NCBI GenBank assembly: GCA_029204225.1
Contig: CM055107.1
Location: 15,186,900 to 15,250,899 of the forward strand
From: Diphasiastrum complanatum
Taxonomy: Eukaryota; Streptophyta; Lycopodiopsida; Lycopodiales; Lycopodiaceae
Direction of reading: 5' to 3'
Length of the DNA: 64,000 nucleotides
The translations under genes and the position numbers were made by a program. Below, one piece after another: positions 46,901 through 58,119 of this stretch. Every line of letters begins with the position of its first letter. Position 1 is the stretch's first letter. The notes beneath the pieces were generated by a model that saw only the letters and a list, made by a program, of their open reading frames with translations, had not been told where the DNA came from and made no database searches.

Positions 46901-49900
46901 ACACTTCAAAGACAAATCAACCTCCAGTGATGCAACCTGCTTCCCTTCCAATCTTCCAAAATTTGGCAGGAAATCTTACGACACATCCATTCTCAAGTAG
47001 TAATATGTGAAAATAGTGAAATGGAACACAAACACGACCTCTTTACCACAAATGCAGTCCAGAGTTTTATAGATAAACTGCAGATAGACACGCTGGCAAT
47101 CTCTAAAGCAAATCTTGCTTGCACTTGACACCCTATAACTGAACTAATCATGTGGATTGAGTGTAATAACATACCCGTCCATGAACATGTAGACCAGTTG
47201 ATTTGCTTAGCACCTCTACACGCAACTGGTCATTGACTGGTGGCTCTTCACACGTGAACTCAAACTCAGCCTCCCACCTAGGATCCCTGTTCTTCTTAAT
47301 CACCTGCATTGACCCACCAAGAGCCTACATGAGACATCCAGAAGAAGTGACACTACCTTTTCAACATTTACATTTTGCAATCTAAGGAAGGTCTCCTGGT
47401 TATTGCTACCAAAAGAGACTTTCACCTGTGTCTTCTTCTGTTCGCCTCTGAACACAACTTTCGCATAAGGGTTAGTATGATGCTTTCCTTCCAAATCTTC
47501 TGCAGAGTGGATGATGACAACTAGCAAACCTCCACCTGGTGGAGCATCCTTAGGAGCCTTCTCCACAGTACTCTCATCTTCTTCCTCATTAGAAAAAGTG
47601 GCATCTTCCTTGAAGAGTTTATAAGTTAATTCAACTGTAAGTTGGCCACGATGCCTTTGATTTGCAGGATCATTAGGATCCATGTTTTTAAGCAAATCTA
47701 ATGTCAAGGTTTTTGTCTCTTCTGGAACAAGATCATTTAGTGGGATGACTTGCATCCCCAGCTTATCAGGAGGCCCTACCTGCACGGGAAAAAGACATGT
47801 ATCACTTTGGTTGATGGAATATAAGTAAAGATGCATAGCCCAATGAGCAGAAAAAATTTGACTTGCCTCTCATTTGAAAGAACAATGATGGCCTAGATAG
47901 ATAACCTGAGCATGTGCTTATAGTAAATTCATCGGTGATTAGTTTACCTTCTCCCAGTCATAAACATGGAGTTCCAGTGTTTGGACTTCAGGATCTTGAA
48001 CAATTAACTGAAAACTCTCATTCCATTCAGGATTAAGGTTATTCAATTTCACAGTCGTCTTTTTCTTTCGAAGCTTTCCCTCACCCAGACTTAAAGTAAC
48101 ATAAGGATCAGATTTTCCCATCAAATCCTTCTTCCTCAAATTAGTTGCTCTTATAACTTTGACATGCAGGATTCCAACAGGCTGCTTCTCGGCTGTTGGA
48201 TCATCTATGACACTTATCTCCAAAGTTTTAGGCCATAAATACATCCCTGACACTTGTTCCTTAATAAACTCCTACAAAATGGAATAGACCAGGTCTTAAA
48301 AGCCACATTAGAAAAACCTGTCTTTTAATCATCCTACATTTTAGGCAACTCGAAACTTTCTAACAGATGAAATATTTAATAATGTCCAATCACAAAATCT
48401 TAAAAATAACAGATGAAGTATATCCACCAACCTGGACGAAAGTATAAAGACCAGGGATCGCCATGAGATCTCCCCCAAGCAGCTTAAGACCAAAATCTAC
48501 ATGTGGCTGCAAAAAGATCACTGTTTAACAACTGAAATTTGAAAAGTCATAGCTCACAAGTCCAGCGTAAGAACAACAGCAGAAATACTTAGGGAGAAAA
48601 CTCTCAATGCTAATGACCAGTCCTTAATGATAATATAGCTCTACAAACTTTTTCTCCTTTTCAGGCACTAATCTGCTTGCAACATTATGTATCTTAGGTA
48701 GATAGATCATTCACTGAACGATGCTTAGTGACCCAATAACTCAGTACTATGAGAAACCTTGTTATTAGGCTGTACCTTCTCCATTAGAGAGACAATTATC
48801 TTGGAAAAGCAAGGGAAAACTGGTACTAAAGGCTTCAAAGTGACCCTTGCAGTGGCAAAAAATTGCAAATCCACCATCTAGAGAAGCAGAGAACAACAAC
48901 AGTAATCAATCATTCACCACTGATCAGCAGATGAAATTTCTTCAGCTAAAACGTGGATATTTGAATCGCACTGAAGCTTCCTAGTAAAACAACTAGCTCG
49001 CATACCTGCACTGTTGCCTTAAGACCATATGCTTTTGCAGCAAGAATGATGTTTGGATTTCCTGCCCACTTCAGAGATGGCTCTATAATCATTTCTTGTT
49101 CCTGAGTGTCATACACTTTCACTCCTAGAAGATAGCAAAAATATATTAGAAATACAAGTATAGAGATTCTTTTATTATGGATCTCAGAATTACTAATGCA
49201 CTGAGGCTTAGCGTTGACAAAAGCAAGCATAAAACATACCACAACCATCAAAAAAGGAGAGCTCCAAAATTATTGACCAAAACACAACTTTTTGACAAGA
49301 AACTGGGAATTCAAAAACAAACTTAATTTGGATTTTGACATTCTATGAGTAGATTTTTTGTGAGTTTTGCGAGTTTCTTCTGCCCAAGATCCAACAAAAA
49401 GGTAGCACATGGTGTGCTACTCTTTTTATGCCACTACATGACTTTTTATGAACAAAATTGTGGCTTGATATATAGTTAAAAATTTGACTATGCATCAAAT
49501 TTCAAATAGTCCATCACAAGATACTTTGTTACTTTATAAATACCAGTCATAGTTGCCCAGCACGTGTTCAGAAACGTGTTTCGGAACTGCATTTCTAGTT
49601 TGGGCGAGCTTTTCTCAGAAATGTTTTTTTTTGTGGGCAATATGAGTATCAGATTAAAGCTCTAATCAAGGGCAGTACATTTTATGTAGGTTGCAAAATG
49701 TTTCGGTTACAATGTAGTCCAGTTTAGGTGCATCAATCCCTGTTTAGGTCCAGTTTAGGGCAAAAAATATATATATCATATGTTTTTTTTACCTCAACGA
49801 TTCTATGCCCAGAATCGCGATTCTGAGAAACACGTTTCTGGAAACGTTTTTTTTGCAGAATCGCAATTTTGCCCAACTGTGACATTACAAGTTTATTTTC

Positions 49901-52900
49901 ATTATGGAAAAATGTTCATGAAGCTGTAAAAGCATAGAATCCACGGTTCCCAGAACTGTGGGTCCTGGGAACCGTGGAAGGAACCGTACCACGGTTCCTT
50001 GAACCGTGGCACTGTTCATCTAAATAATTAATCAATTAATCAATTAATTAACTAGTTAATTCGATGCTTTGAAACAAGCTGTGGCTGACTTTGTCACTTT
50101 AAAAATTGTTGACCCTCAAAAACCATTTGTCGTAGAAACGGATGCAAGTGACATCGCTGTTGGGGCAGTTCTGATGCAAGAGGGTAGGCTTGTGGCCTTT
50201 GAAAGCAAGAAGCTCAACCCTGCACAGAAGAATTATTATCCAACTCATGAGAAAGAGTTGTTTGCCATTATCCACGCTTTGAATTCATGGAGACATTATT
50301 TGTATGGTGCGGAATTCTATGTGTACACCGACCATAACACTTTGAGATATTTCTGCAACCAGCCGGACCTAAGAGGGCGGCAAGCCAGGTGGGCTGAGTT
50401 AATGCAGGAATTTCACATGGAAATTCGGTACAAGAAAGGTGCCGAAAATCGTGTGGCTCATGCATTATCTCGGATATTGTATCAGATGTCTTTTGTGGTC
50501 ATAGAAAATGACCTGATTGCTGAGATTAGACAAGCTCAACAAGAGGATCCTCATTGTCAAGGAATTGTGAGGGAGGCAAATCTTGCGCAAGTTGAATCTT
50601 AGGATGAGAGTTCTGGTCTCTTGACTCACACTTACCTTAAATATACCATAGAAGATGGTATGATCAGGAGAAATGGCAAACTTCTCATTCCAGCTTGTGA
50701 GGAGCTACGTAGGAAGATTGTCCATTTGTGTCATGATAGCCCTAGTGCAGGTCATCTTGGTGTGGATAAGACCTATGAGTTGATCTTACGTAACTTCTGG
50801 TGGCGTAAGCTTAAAAAAGATGTTTACCATTACGTGACGCACTGTTTGAAGTGCCAAATCACTAAAGCTGAAAGGATTAAACCTCGTGGAGTTTTACACC
50901 CACTACCTGTGCCCAAAGGAGGATGGGAGAGTATCTCCATGGATTTTGTCACCAACTTGCCTCACACGTAGTTGCAACATGATTCTATCTTGGTCGTAGT
51001 TGACAGACTCACGAAAATGGCTCATTTCATTCCAACGCGTAAAAAGATTGATGCGGCTGGAGTAGCTTATTTGTTTATTGAGCATGTGTTCAGACTTCAT
51101 GGATTACCGTTATCCATAGTGTCTGACAGGGATACTCGATTCACTGGAAACTTTTGGACTGCAGTTATGGCCAGACTTGAAGTCCAATTGAGAATGAGCA
51201 GTACAGAGCATCTGAAACAGATGGCCAAACTGAGAGAGTCAACCAGACCTTAGAGGATATGCTTAGAGCATTTGTTGGGGATAAGCAAACTGAGAAGTAC
51301 TTGGCACATGTCACATGCCCATTGGGACATTTGGTCCAATGGATGAGTGACACATGTCAGCCTACTCACTTGCCTATGTGTCAGGGTGTATTACCAAGTG
51401 GCAAGTGTCGACTGTGCATGGAGTTGGCCATGTGTCGAGATTTAGGAAGGGTCAGGGTTAAGGGGTGCTTGAGGATTTTGGATAAGTGAGCCTAGAGAGA
51501 GGTATTCATCATCATAATCTATGCAGCAAAGGCTGGGAGGAGACAAGGCAGCCAGCTCCATCTTGTGTTAGAAGTAATTTGATGCTTGTTTGTTTAGGAA
51601 ATTAGCAAGGTTTGAAGAGAAGATCAGAGAGGGAGTCTGACACTCATGTATGTAGGCGTCTAACGGCCTACTACCCATTTGCACGGTGGCGAAACACTGC
51701 TTATTTTAGAACCCTCTTTTGTCGTAGTGACCTTGTAATGCAACTATGCATACACCCTAAAACAAGTGGGAAAAAAGATGATTATTTGAAGGACTTCACC
51801 AAACAACTTGAATGTGTTCATAACAACTAGTTGCTACCTCACCTTTTGTAAGTCATTTGAACTGACTTTGATTCTATGCTTTTATAACAAGATTGACACA
51901 CTGCCATATCTGACATCTTCTAGTTTCTCTAAGACCCACCCTTAGCTCTTCTATCTTAGTGCATCATATTTCTTATTATTACAAATATCGAAGACAACAT
52001 GATTTCATCAAAACTAATTGATTAGCTTTCTAGATGCACTATATAGTTACCCATATGCACCTAGCTGCCTTCTAGTACCAAGCCCAAGATACTTCCAGCT
52101 CTCCAACATATCCAAACCAGCTCAAGTTTTTATCACATTGTACACAAAGTTGTATGCACACAATCAACATGTATTCACAATAATCAACAATTCTCCATAG
52201 TACCCAAGATCACGTCATGTATGCAATGCAAACGGGAAGTGGCAATTACAACCTGAGGAATACCACACCAATCACTAAGTTGACTGGACAAAATGGCATA
52301 GTGCATATGTATGTATGTGAAAGAGGAGATTGGCATACATAAAGCATAGCAAAGTAAATTTCAAAACAAAATAAAATGGCATAACGCCAAAAGCTCTTGC
52401 CTCGAAATCTTATAATATTATAACTGATTTGTATGTAAATTACAAGGTAAGCTTGCTGAATGAGCCATTGTCCACAAAACTGCCAATGTTACCAAACATA
52501 AACATTCCACGTGTATTTTTTCATGTAAAAATTCCAAGAAACTTTTTAAGGCAAGAAAAAGACTTCACCTACTAGAATTGGAGGAAGAGTTCCCAACGTT
52601 AGAGACTCGAATTCTAGAGACTCCAGCTTACACTTTGGTTTGTATTCATCAATGTAAGGCTTTGCTTTATCCAGGATGATGTTGCAAATAGCCTGAAAAT
52701 TCAGGTAAGAACATAAAACTACGATAAAAGTAGCATGACATAGAGCACTGTTAAAACAAAGTATTCTAAGCTTGGGTAGAAAGAAAAGTGAACCATGGAT
52801 ATAATCAATCTACCAATCATACAGAAAAATTATCTTCAGCATCCAGTCAGATGGTCAAAGTATGGTAGCCTTCCAAAATGTACCCTTTTAATCAGTGTGA

Positions 52901-53783
52901 AGATGCAGAAAGCACACATATATTTCTTGCAAAACAAGCACTAAAAAAGTATCTTTTGCGTTGAGTCACCTTGTCGAGGTAAGGCCATAGGTCTGCAATA
53001 AATTTGTTCAGCCAATCTACCTGAAAAATAGCACATCGATCTTCAAAAGCTGGCATAAACAGTCAGATGCAAATGGTCTTTATTGTATTTCAACTTTTTG
53101 CAGAATACTTATAGAGCAACATGCCCCATGCAGAACAGTACTTATGCACAAGCACATTGGGCCTCCCGTTAAGAAGGAAAGAAAAAGTTGATAATGACCT
53201 AGCGAGTAAAAGTCGATCTACATAAGATTCAAATGAGGTCGTAAGGTGTTACGTACCCTATCACAATCAGGACTTTTCACCCATAATGGAATTTCTGGAA
53301 GCAATGACTGTAAGGTTTTAGAGTCCAGTTCACTCAAAGGTCTGATAACAGGTTGCTGCAAATATAAAAAACAGATCAACAACGTTAACGAGGCAATCTG
53401 CAGAGATATCGAAGTTAGTAATATCATATAATATCGCGTAAAATTCTTTAATACAATTAAATTGACAACACTGTTTTGAAATATTCACCTTAACTAGAAC
53501 TTATACAAGAAGAAAATCCAGCAACATGCCTTATTCAGATCTAAAACACATAATATCACACAGAACGCTTTAATACACTAAGAGTGACTATCCTGTGCCA
53601 AAATTATCACTATAACTGGAACTGAGCATGACGTGATCCAGCAACATGCCTTTGTGGGGATCTAAAACGCACCTTTACGTCCACTGATTGAAAGTAAATG
53701 AAAACAAAGTAGCCGACGACGATACCAATCGACAAGCCCCATCCAAATCCTGCCAAGCTCAGAACGGTGCTCAATAGCCCCAT
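37961..53783 (-). CDS. SYT: Plant synaptotagmin (SMP and two C2 domains), 538 residues, 11 coding exons
   Basis: Exons: 53783-53673, 53355-53257, 53020-52970, 52692-52569, 49124-49006, 48877-48776, 48506-48432, 48271-47948, 47779-47426, 47303-47175, 38089-37961. All introns are GT-AG and the phases join without a break (1617 nt). Residues 3-32 form the N-terminal membrane anchor, about 58-245 the lipid-transfer SMP domain (PEIPLWVKSPD, IIEPSLKWAGNPN), 258-340 C2A (KKDLMGKSDPYV, LNPEWNE, VYDWEK), and 417-520 C2B (HSAEDLEGKHHTNPYAKV, NRDPRW). The C-terminal exon encodes the conserved VVNNKRINEKYQLIDSKNG. In plants these proteins tether the ER to the plasma membrane and act in membrane repair, trafficking and stress tolerance. 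The length equals that of Arabidopsis SYT1 (about 540). C2B shows Asn/Thr where animal C2 domains have Ca-binding Asp, as plant members do. The family is certain; the paralogue number is not. Introns 4 (3444 bp) and 10 (9085 bp) are swollen by retroelements. Confidence 0.95.
38090..40329. other. 3' part of SYT intron 10, no gene recognised
   Basis: About 2.2 kb of mixed sequence. The longest ORF is 72 codons (minus, 39200-38982) with no domain. Some GC-richer parts near 38.6-39.2 kb may be an old LTR, but no paired end was found. Confidence 0.35.
40330..42184 (-). pseudogene. Ty3/gypsy gag-protease fragment in SYT intron 10
   Basis: It lies on the same strand as SYT. Gag starts at 42184 (MTTPQGPDQPPERG), with a shift near 42065. 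The frame then carries the gypsy Gag core (42065-41511 and 41507-41082), including VRGLKDEYKVEV, and the knuckle CFVCMGKGHTVRQC (about 41185-41145). The protease follows at 41046-40624 with VDDGATHNFI (the usual Ser/Thr of D-S/T-G is Asp) and IVLGREWL. The last recognisable piece is the RT-proximal LLSKYKDVLPKDL near 40420, after which the element is cut off near 40330. It is distinct from copies A-C. Confidence 0.85.
43061..43077 (-). other. Primer-binding site of the intron-10 gypsy element
   Basis: The minus strand reads TGGTATCAGAGCCATCT, a perfect match to the plant initiator-Met tRNA binding site. It is separated by one base from the LTR end AACA at 43079, and gag starts about 880 bp further on. 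Confidence 0.9.
43079..44077 (-). repeat. Probable 5' LTR of the intron-10 gypsy element
   Basis: The end next to the primer-binding site is fixed (TGTTAGAGG on the plus strand, i.e. ...TAACA on the element strand). The outer end is inferred from TTAACA at 44072-44077, which gives matching TGTTA...TAACA termini and a length of about 1 kb. No 3' LTR remains to confirm it. Confidence 0.5.
43531..43810. repeat. Minisatellite of four units of about 69 bp inside the LTR
   Basis: Units share a G(G/C)C..(T)GGACAGCC, CAATCAGATCTGCAAAT, GGCTACAAAAATGCC, GTGGTGAAGTA layout and start near 43535, 43604, 43673 and 43742. A fifth start (GGGCGCTGGAAAGCCCC) lies at about 43818. Several codons shorter or longer than the period break any frame. 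Confidence 0.7.
44078..44829. other. SYT intron 10, unassigned
   Basis: No ORF or motif of note. Confidence 0.3.
44830..45175 (+). pseudogene. Gypsy protease C-terminal fragment in SYT intron 10
   Basis: The plus-strand frame 44961-45170 contains TILGLSWYNKHVVDFLTK, which fits the 'ILG..WL....IDF..K' end of gypsy retropepsins. The active-site half is not visible. It is antisense to SYT and therefore separate from the gag-protease fragment at 40-42 kb. Confidence 0.45.
45176..46419. other. SYT intron 10, unassigned
   Basis: It contains one 84-codon plus-strand ORF (45630-45884) without a recognisable domain. Otherwise there is nothing. Confidence 0.3.
46420..46690. repeat. CpG-rich fold-back element with GGACGC repeats
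   Basis: Inverted arms of 22 and 23 bp, identical apart from one G (46487-46508 and 46562-46584; core GTGGATGCACTTTGAAA), enclose an AT-rich loop of about 53 bp. On both sides GGACGC/GCGTCC units recur at least ten times, forming smaller palindromes (for example about 46452-46490). The block stands out from the AT-rich intron by its CpG content. It is probably a non-autonomous fold-back element or a small CpG satellite. Confidence 0.7.
49546..49883. repeat. Possible fold-back element with palindromes, SYT intron 4
   Basis: Weak terminal inverted repeats (GTCATAGTTGCCC at 49546-49558 against GTCACAGTTGGGC on the other strand at 49883-49871, 11 of 13) enclose related inner segments rich in GAAACGTGTTTC. 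There is also a perfect 16-bp palindrome CAGAATCGCGATTCTG (49810-49825). Confidence 0.4.
49941..50009. repeat. Compound perfect palindromes ACGGTTCC/GGAACCGT
   Basis: CCACGGTTCCCAG (49941-49953) pairs perfectly with CTGGGAACCGTGG (49965-49977). Immediately next, AAGGAACCGT (49978-49987) pairs with ACGGTTCCTT (49991-50000), followed by another GAACCGTGG. The block directly precedes the gypsy fragment. Confidence 0.85.
50069..51290 (+). pseudogene. Ty3/gypsy RNase H and integrase fragment in SYT intron 4
   Basis: The strand is opposite to SYT. RNase H motifs: VVETDASDIAVGAVLMQ, FESKKLNPAQKNYYPTHEKEL and VYTDHNTLRYF. Integrase motifs: HLGVDKTYELI with HCLKCQ (HHCC finger), WESISMDFVTNLP and VSDRDTRFTG, then a frame shift before TDGQTERVNQTLEDMLRAFV. 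Stops at 50600 and 50970 and the shift near 51200 break the frame. The RT is absent: the left end begins directly in the RT-RNase H connection, next to AT repeats and palindromes. Confidence 0.9.
51291..52568. other. SYT intron 4, 3' flank of the gypsy fragment
   Basis: After integrase similarity ends, 51300-51830 is GC-richer, with GTGTC-rich wording like the LTR of the intron-10 element. It may be LTR debris. The remainder is plain intron. Confidence 0.3.
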
Positions 53784-54150
53784 CCCGCCACTCCTATCTA
53801 GTTTTTGAATGTTATTAATATTCCACAGAACGCAGCAAAGGCCTGTTCAATATTATTAGTCCACAAAGAGAAGCAGCAAAGGCCTTCAGAATATTAACAT
53901 CACACAAAGAGAAACACTTGCAAAGGCATTTTGGATAATAATTTAATTCCACGATGAGCAGATTATGCCATAGATGCAGAAAAATCGATGCTTCATCTAC
54001 AATTGTTACAAAGATTTTCGCACGATCCTGTCCGAATGGCCACTGGCACAGAAAAATCCCTGGATCTGTCGACGATCTGGTGCGTATTGCTAATGGAGCT
54101 CGAATCTGAGCTTTGAAGTCTTACGTTTAGCTGGAAGCCACCTTTTTCCC
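53784..54150 (-). promoter_or_regulatory. SYT 5' leader/promoter with a triplicated module
   Basis: Just upstream of the SYT ATG, a module of about 41-45 bp beginning GCAAAGGC is repeated three times (from 53833, 53874 and 53919), each followed by an ATTA-rich part and CACAAAGAG or a variant. No clear TATA box is seen on the minus strand. Exact transcription start unknown. Confidence 0.4.
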
Positions 54151-57100
54151 AAGCTTCATTCGGGTCCCTGGTACTAGATTTTATAACCTTTAGTCGTTTG
54201 GTGAGGCATCTTGTGGACCTTATTGAAGGTCGTAAAAGGGTGGTAATTTAGTGCCACTCGGCACCTCAAGACACCCACACGTGTGCATAGTGCTGTTCAT
54301 AAAACGTGTCACTTTGGAACCATTTTTATGAAGTAAAATATTGTCTTCTAGTCTCTTCTCCTCCTTTGCTTTGTTCCAAGGCTATCCAAGCAAATGGAAT
54401 AGTGAATAGGTGATCCAAAAGTGAAGTACACACTCACAAAATTGTGATCCAAATCTTCTTCTTTGCTTTCTTCCAAGCAAATGGAATGGTGATCCAAAAC
54501 TACACACTCACAAAAATGTGATCCAAATATTCTTCTGTAAGCCGCTGCACTTAGCTTACACCAACAAATGATTTTTGCATAGTGCGTGCACTAATGCATA
54601 CTAGATGATTTTGTTCAAATACACATTTTAGATCAAGTGATTGGCCAAGCTTAAACATGGAGCAAGAGTGTTTGTAGTCGTAGTTAGCACTCCAACTCAC
54701 GCCGATGCATAGGAATGATGCTCAAATTTGAAAACGAAAGATGAAACAAAAAAGGTTGTGGTATACCATAAACGTCATGCCATATAGTAGATGTTTTATG
54801 TGCTATGTTTTTCAATTGAATGACATGATTCAAGAATGTGCATACTAATTTCTAAGCATGAAAAAATCTTTCAAAGTTTGTAGCAAATTTTGTGGTCTAG
54901 CACAATGTTGCAGAGAACTTCAAAGGTCTTGGTGCATTAGTAAAGAAAACATTGTGCTCGTGTTTGGAAGGGTAGAAATAATATTCATTTTTGCAGAAAC
55001 CAGATTAGTGACTCTACAAAAAAAATGTTGAAATTGTCTTTATTGATTTGAGCTTTGTTAGGATAGTAATAAGCTATTGTGACGATTTGCTTAAAGTTGA
55101 GATATCACTCTTAGATGAGTCTTAGCATTAAAATGAGTTCTCTTTATTTATAATGCTTCTAAAATGCAATCTCTATTGTTTTGTTTTTTTGCAATTTGAA
55201 TGTCTTGCCTAGGATTTCCCTTTCCTTTTCCCATTCTAAGGCAAAGCTTCTCATGATATATCAATCATCTTGTTATGTTTATGCAGTATTAACAAATTTG
55301 CATAGCACATAACGATTGAGTACTAATATGTAAGCTTAATTTATGTTTGTCATATTGTGCATGGGAGTAAGGACATGGTAAGAATGTTGCATTATGTCAT
55401 AAAGGCCATATTATTGGATCTCTTGTATTGGAAAAATGAATACATTAGCATCTAGTTACGAGATCACTTTTTGAGTTTACAAGTTCTACATGAGTGTTTT
55501 CTTTAATGATTGTACAATTCAAGTTGGTGTACAATATTCAAAGTGTATTGATGATTTCACTACATAAAATTGTTGTAAGTTTTTATATTAAGAAATGTAA
55601 TTGGGCATCTAAAAATTAATGTCAAAATTGAATGAATATTATGATTCACAACAACACAAACTGGTGGTATTCGACATATATTGCAACATAAAATTGTGAA
55701 AAAAAAATTCGTTAGATTTCGGGATGTCGATGTTGGAAACACCATAACCATATCATTAGGACAACTAAATCTTGGATCATGTTCTAAGGATATATCCTGG
55801 TTTTCGATGAGCGTGGCATCGAATTGACATTTGTCGGAAACCGCCATCCACGTAGACCATGACATGGAAGTTTGAGGATGATGTCCATGTGGAGCAATTT
55901 TGAAAGGACTAGATTTTACGAAATGTGGAATTCCGACAGATTTTACCAGTGTCAGAATCCGACATAACTTATAATTTTTCGACACACAAAGAGCTTTATA
56001 AAATCCATCAAAAAGTTCTGACATCCTTCTAACAAATTTTTTAGAGTTTTAAAATCTGTTGGAAACCGTTGAAATGTTGACGTGTTGGATTCTAACATCC
56101 TAGCAAACAATTTTAAATATATATTCTATTTTATTTCGTGCATTGTTTATGCACACGTTTTTTTGAGGAGAAGAGAGCTGGTGGAGAGCATGCATTGAAT
56201 TCAACTAATGTTTTTTTTTTATGCAATTAGGCTTTCAAGATGAGGTTAGTGATCATTACAATTATTTTATATTTCTCTCTTGTACTTATCTAGGTTGCTT
56301 TCCTTTACCATTTCTCTTCTCCCGTCTACCATAACTCCCTTCTTCTCTCTATCATTTCCTCCAAGATTTCATGGGATTGGTGTTTATAATGTAGTGCAAT
56401 CATAGACATGTAGATAGCTTTCGATATTTTGATGTTCGGGTAGGATCTAAGCTCTCTTTCATTGGATTAGGCTTTCTCATTATGTGTACCATGGATGAGG
56501 ATTCTAAAAAAGGTTGTTTTATAAAATCCAAAAGGTGCATAGACATGCAAAACATATTAGAAAAATCATAATAAAAATTTTTCCTTGAAGCTTTTTTTTA
56601 ACATAGAGTGACAAGGGTTTTGAACATTTTTTTGAACAAGGGTTTGAAACATTTTTTTGCACTTTAGAGTTCATTGACAACTTCACTCTCGAATTAGCTA
56701 AGTGAATAATGAATAAAATCATTTAATCTAGGGCATATAATAAGAATAATTAAAGAGCATATAATGAATCTATGTTTCAAACCTATGAAAGTTACATTCC
56801 ATTCACTCACAAGTAACAAATCATTGAAATTCGAACACTAAACCAAAAGCATTGAAACAAATGCATCGATGCTTAAATAAAACCATATGTATTACATAAT
56901 GTTGTGAGACTCTCCATCTCATGTCCCATACCTCGCGATGATCTATATCTGAAAACAAAATTAAAAAAATTTATATACTATATTACACTACTTCTCATCA
57001 GACCGATGAAGCTCACTCAGTAATGGAGAGTCTTGCTGAGGATGGATAGGTTGTTGTCCAGCGATGGACCTACAACGATCTATCCTGAGCAAGATAATCA

Positions 57101-58119
57101 AAATATTGATACTTATGGGTAGCTGTCTAGCGATGGACCGCGATGAACCAACTTTTCCTTCCGCATACTTCAAAAAGCATGATAATGATAGCTATACATC
57201 GTGTGTGATAGATTGAGGCAAGTGCTTCATTATGACCAGCGATGAAGCATTTCCTATCTCATAAATGGTTATATGGATTCAAACTCCATATCATAGATAT
57301 GAATGGATGATAATGTGGTTTGTTAACTACAGTTTACAGTATGCTTTACTATCCTTCAAAGGACAACATGAATATGTGGTTGTTCCATAAGTAACTAAGG
57401 GTTACATACATATTCCAGAAATGAAGCTACTGTAGTATCATACTATTATCAAAAGATACAACTCAGATGCTAGCACATGTTGATTATAATTAGTATACAC
57501 ACCTCCAAAGATTATAGGTGCGTCGCTCCATTGACTACTAACTCTAGTTGACAGATGATTTACAAATACATGTAAATTATACCATTGCTGGTACATTTAA
57601 CTATGAGTTTAATTTAATCTAGTTTAAGATGGCGATTCGAATCTAGTCGATTCGTGTGGGTGACTGGATTAAGGCTATTCCCAGCATTATTTCAATTTTG
57701 GAGGTCTTGTCCTTTAGTACAAGACAAGTCTTTAGCAGTTATATCCCGAAAAATGATATAGGCCTCTTCATAATATATAATTGTCCAGTGCATATCTTCA
57801 TATTCGAGTATATATTGCCATATTCGAGTAGATATACATTATTTGGCAAATACATGGTATCACATATCCACCTCCTCAAATGTGAAACGTCCTCGTGAAC
57901 ATATAATCTTTGTCTCAAGTATTATTCATTCCTTAGAAAATAATACTTTCGTATCGTTGAATAATTCTCCTTTCGAATATTTGTTAGGTCAAATGTAAAG
58001 ATATTTCTTCAGTTGTTGAATATATGACCTTCATTTATTATTTCAGAATCCGATGTTGAGTGAATTGATTCGAAATATGTTTGAGCAAACATTATTGAAT
58101 TGGCTTTGAACATCATTCA
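54151..58119. other. Intergenic DNA upstream of SYT
   Basis: No supported gene. A tandem duplication of about 87 bp starting CCAAGCAAATGGAAT lies at 54386-54538. The 154-codon minus-strand ORF at 56024-55560 has no domain, and its DNA is marked by scattered GTCGGA/TCCGAC words. The rest is AT-rich. Confidence 0.4.

Noticed and set aside
55560-56024. 154-codon minus-strand ORF
   Set aside because: It has no domain, no coding-like neighbours and irregular composition. It could be a remnant but I cannot support it.
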